Assembly (NCBI GenBank): GCA_021769025.1
Contig: JAETTS010000177.1
Coordinates: 1 to 5,876, forward strand
DNA length: 5,876 bases
Source: Enterocloster bolteae
GTDB lineage: Bacteria > Bacillota_A > Clostridia > Lachnospirales > Lachnospiraceae
Direction: 5' to 3'
Under the pieces are notes generated by a model. It worked only from the letters and a program-made list of their open reading frames with translations, made no database searches and was not told where the DNA came from. A program made the position numbers and the translations under genes. Below, piece after piece: positions 5,554-5,876 of the stretch; the stretch's first letter is position 1; every line of letters starts with the position of its first letter.

Positions 5554-5876
5554 ATGAAGATCGTATTGGAGAAATATCATGGGCTTGGCAACGACTATCT
5601 GGTGTTTGATCCCAACAAGAATTCGCTGAAATTGTCACCAGAGAATGTGAAATTGATCTGTGACCGGCATTTTGGAGTTGGTTCTGACGGCATTCTTGAG
5701 GGGCCGATTCTGGGGAGCGAGCCGATGGAGGTTAAAATCTGGAATCCGGATGGAAGCGTGGCGGAGAAAAGTGGAAACGGAGTCCGGATTTTTGCAAAAT
5801 ATTTAAAAGATGCAGGGTATGTTCAGAAGCAGCATGTGATGCTTGGCACAGGGAGCGGGCCTGTAAAGGTGTGGTA
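5554..5876 (+). CDS. Diaminopimelate epimerase-fold protein (DapF-like), 3' partial, Ser at the first catalytic Cys position
   Basis: DapF interconverts LL- and meso-diaminopimelate in lysine and peptidoglycan synthesis, using two cysteines as acid and base without a cofactor. The first 107 residues clearly belong to this fold: HGLGNDYLVFD (9-19, with the conserved Asn13), CDRHFGVGSDGI (36-47) and NPDGSVAEKSGNGVRIFAKYL (64-84, Asn64 conserved). In standard DapF the last motif contains CGNG, with Cys73 as a catalytic residue; here codon 5770-5772 is AGT, Ser73. The start ATG is supported by GAGGG (5541-5545), 8 nt upstream. The gene runs off the right edge, so the second catalytic position cannot be seen. 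It may be a true but altered DapF, a different amino-acid racemase/epimerase of the same fold, or an inactive paralogue. Because of this I withhold the symbol dapF. It is divergent from the AraC regulator. Confidence 0.85.
   Translation, partial: MKIVLEKYHGLGNDYLVFDPNKNSLKLSPENVKLICDRHFGVGSDGILEGPILGSEPMEVKIWNPDGSVAEKSGNGVRIFAKYLKDAGYVQKQHVMLGTGSGPVKVW

Noticed and set aside
5267..5638. A longer AraC-family protein starting near 5638 on the minus strand (409 residues).
   Set aside because: The extra ~124 residues are rich in Ser, Phe, Cys and His, resemble no domain, overlap the start of the DapF-like gene, and lie upstream of a clear ribosome binding site serving the ATG at 5266.

Overview
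The window looks like chromosomal DNA from a Gram-positive anaerobe of the class Clostridia, most likely a Lachnospiraceae-type organism. This is an inference from the style of the proteins, the strong AAGGAGG-type ribosome binding sites, the free use of GTG and TTG starts, the moderate G+C, and type IV pilus genes of the monoderm kind (PilM/N/O present, no PilP or PilQ). No rRNA, tRNA, CRISPR array, insertion sequence or attachment site was seen.

Layout. (1) 1-1319 (+): almost all of a MepA-like MATE drug/sodium antiporter; the reading frame is open to the left edge, so only a few N-terminal residues are missing. (2) 1320-1469: a 150-bp gap holding a good promoter with an extended -10. (3) 1470-4398 (+): a tight four-gene operon, pilM, pilN-like, pilO-like and a PilX/GspK-like minor prepilin. 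Together these encode the cytoplasmic actin-like ring protein, its two bitopic membrane partners and one pilin-like protein, which is the alignment subcomplex of a type IV pilus. The ATPases, platform protein, major pilin and prepilin peptidase are not in the window. (4) 4409-5266 (-): an AraC-family regulator with an N-terminal cupin domain, convergent with the pilus operon across only 10 bp. (5) 5267-5553: a 287-bp divergent control region with repeats and two mirrored -10 boxes. (6) 5554-5876 (+): the first 107 codons of a diaminopimelate-epimerase (DapF) fold protein, cut by the right edge. The position of the first catalytic cysteine is Ser73 in this protein.

How the parts may work together. 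PilM, PilN and PilO homologues normally form a chain from the cytoplasm through the membrane to the growing pilus, and the fourth gene would supply a minor subunit. The AraC regulator is divergent from the DapF-like gene and shares its control region, so the simplest reading is a regulator-target pair, separate from the pilus operon. The most unusual point is the Cys-to-Ser change in a DapF homologue that has kept the neighbouring substrate-binding signature. Next are the self-contained pilMNO-X unit without motor genes and the repeats placed over the predicted -35 regions of the divergent promoters.
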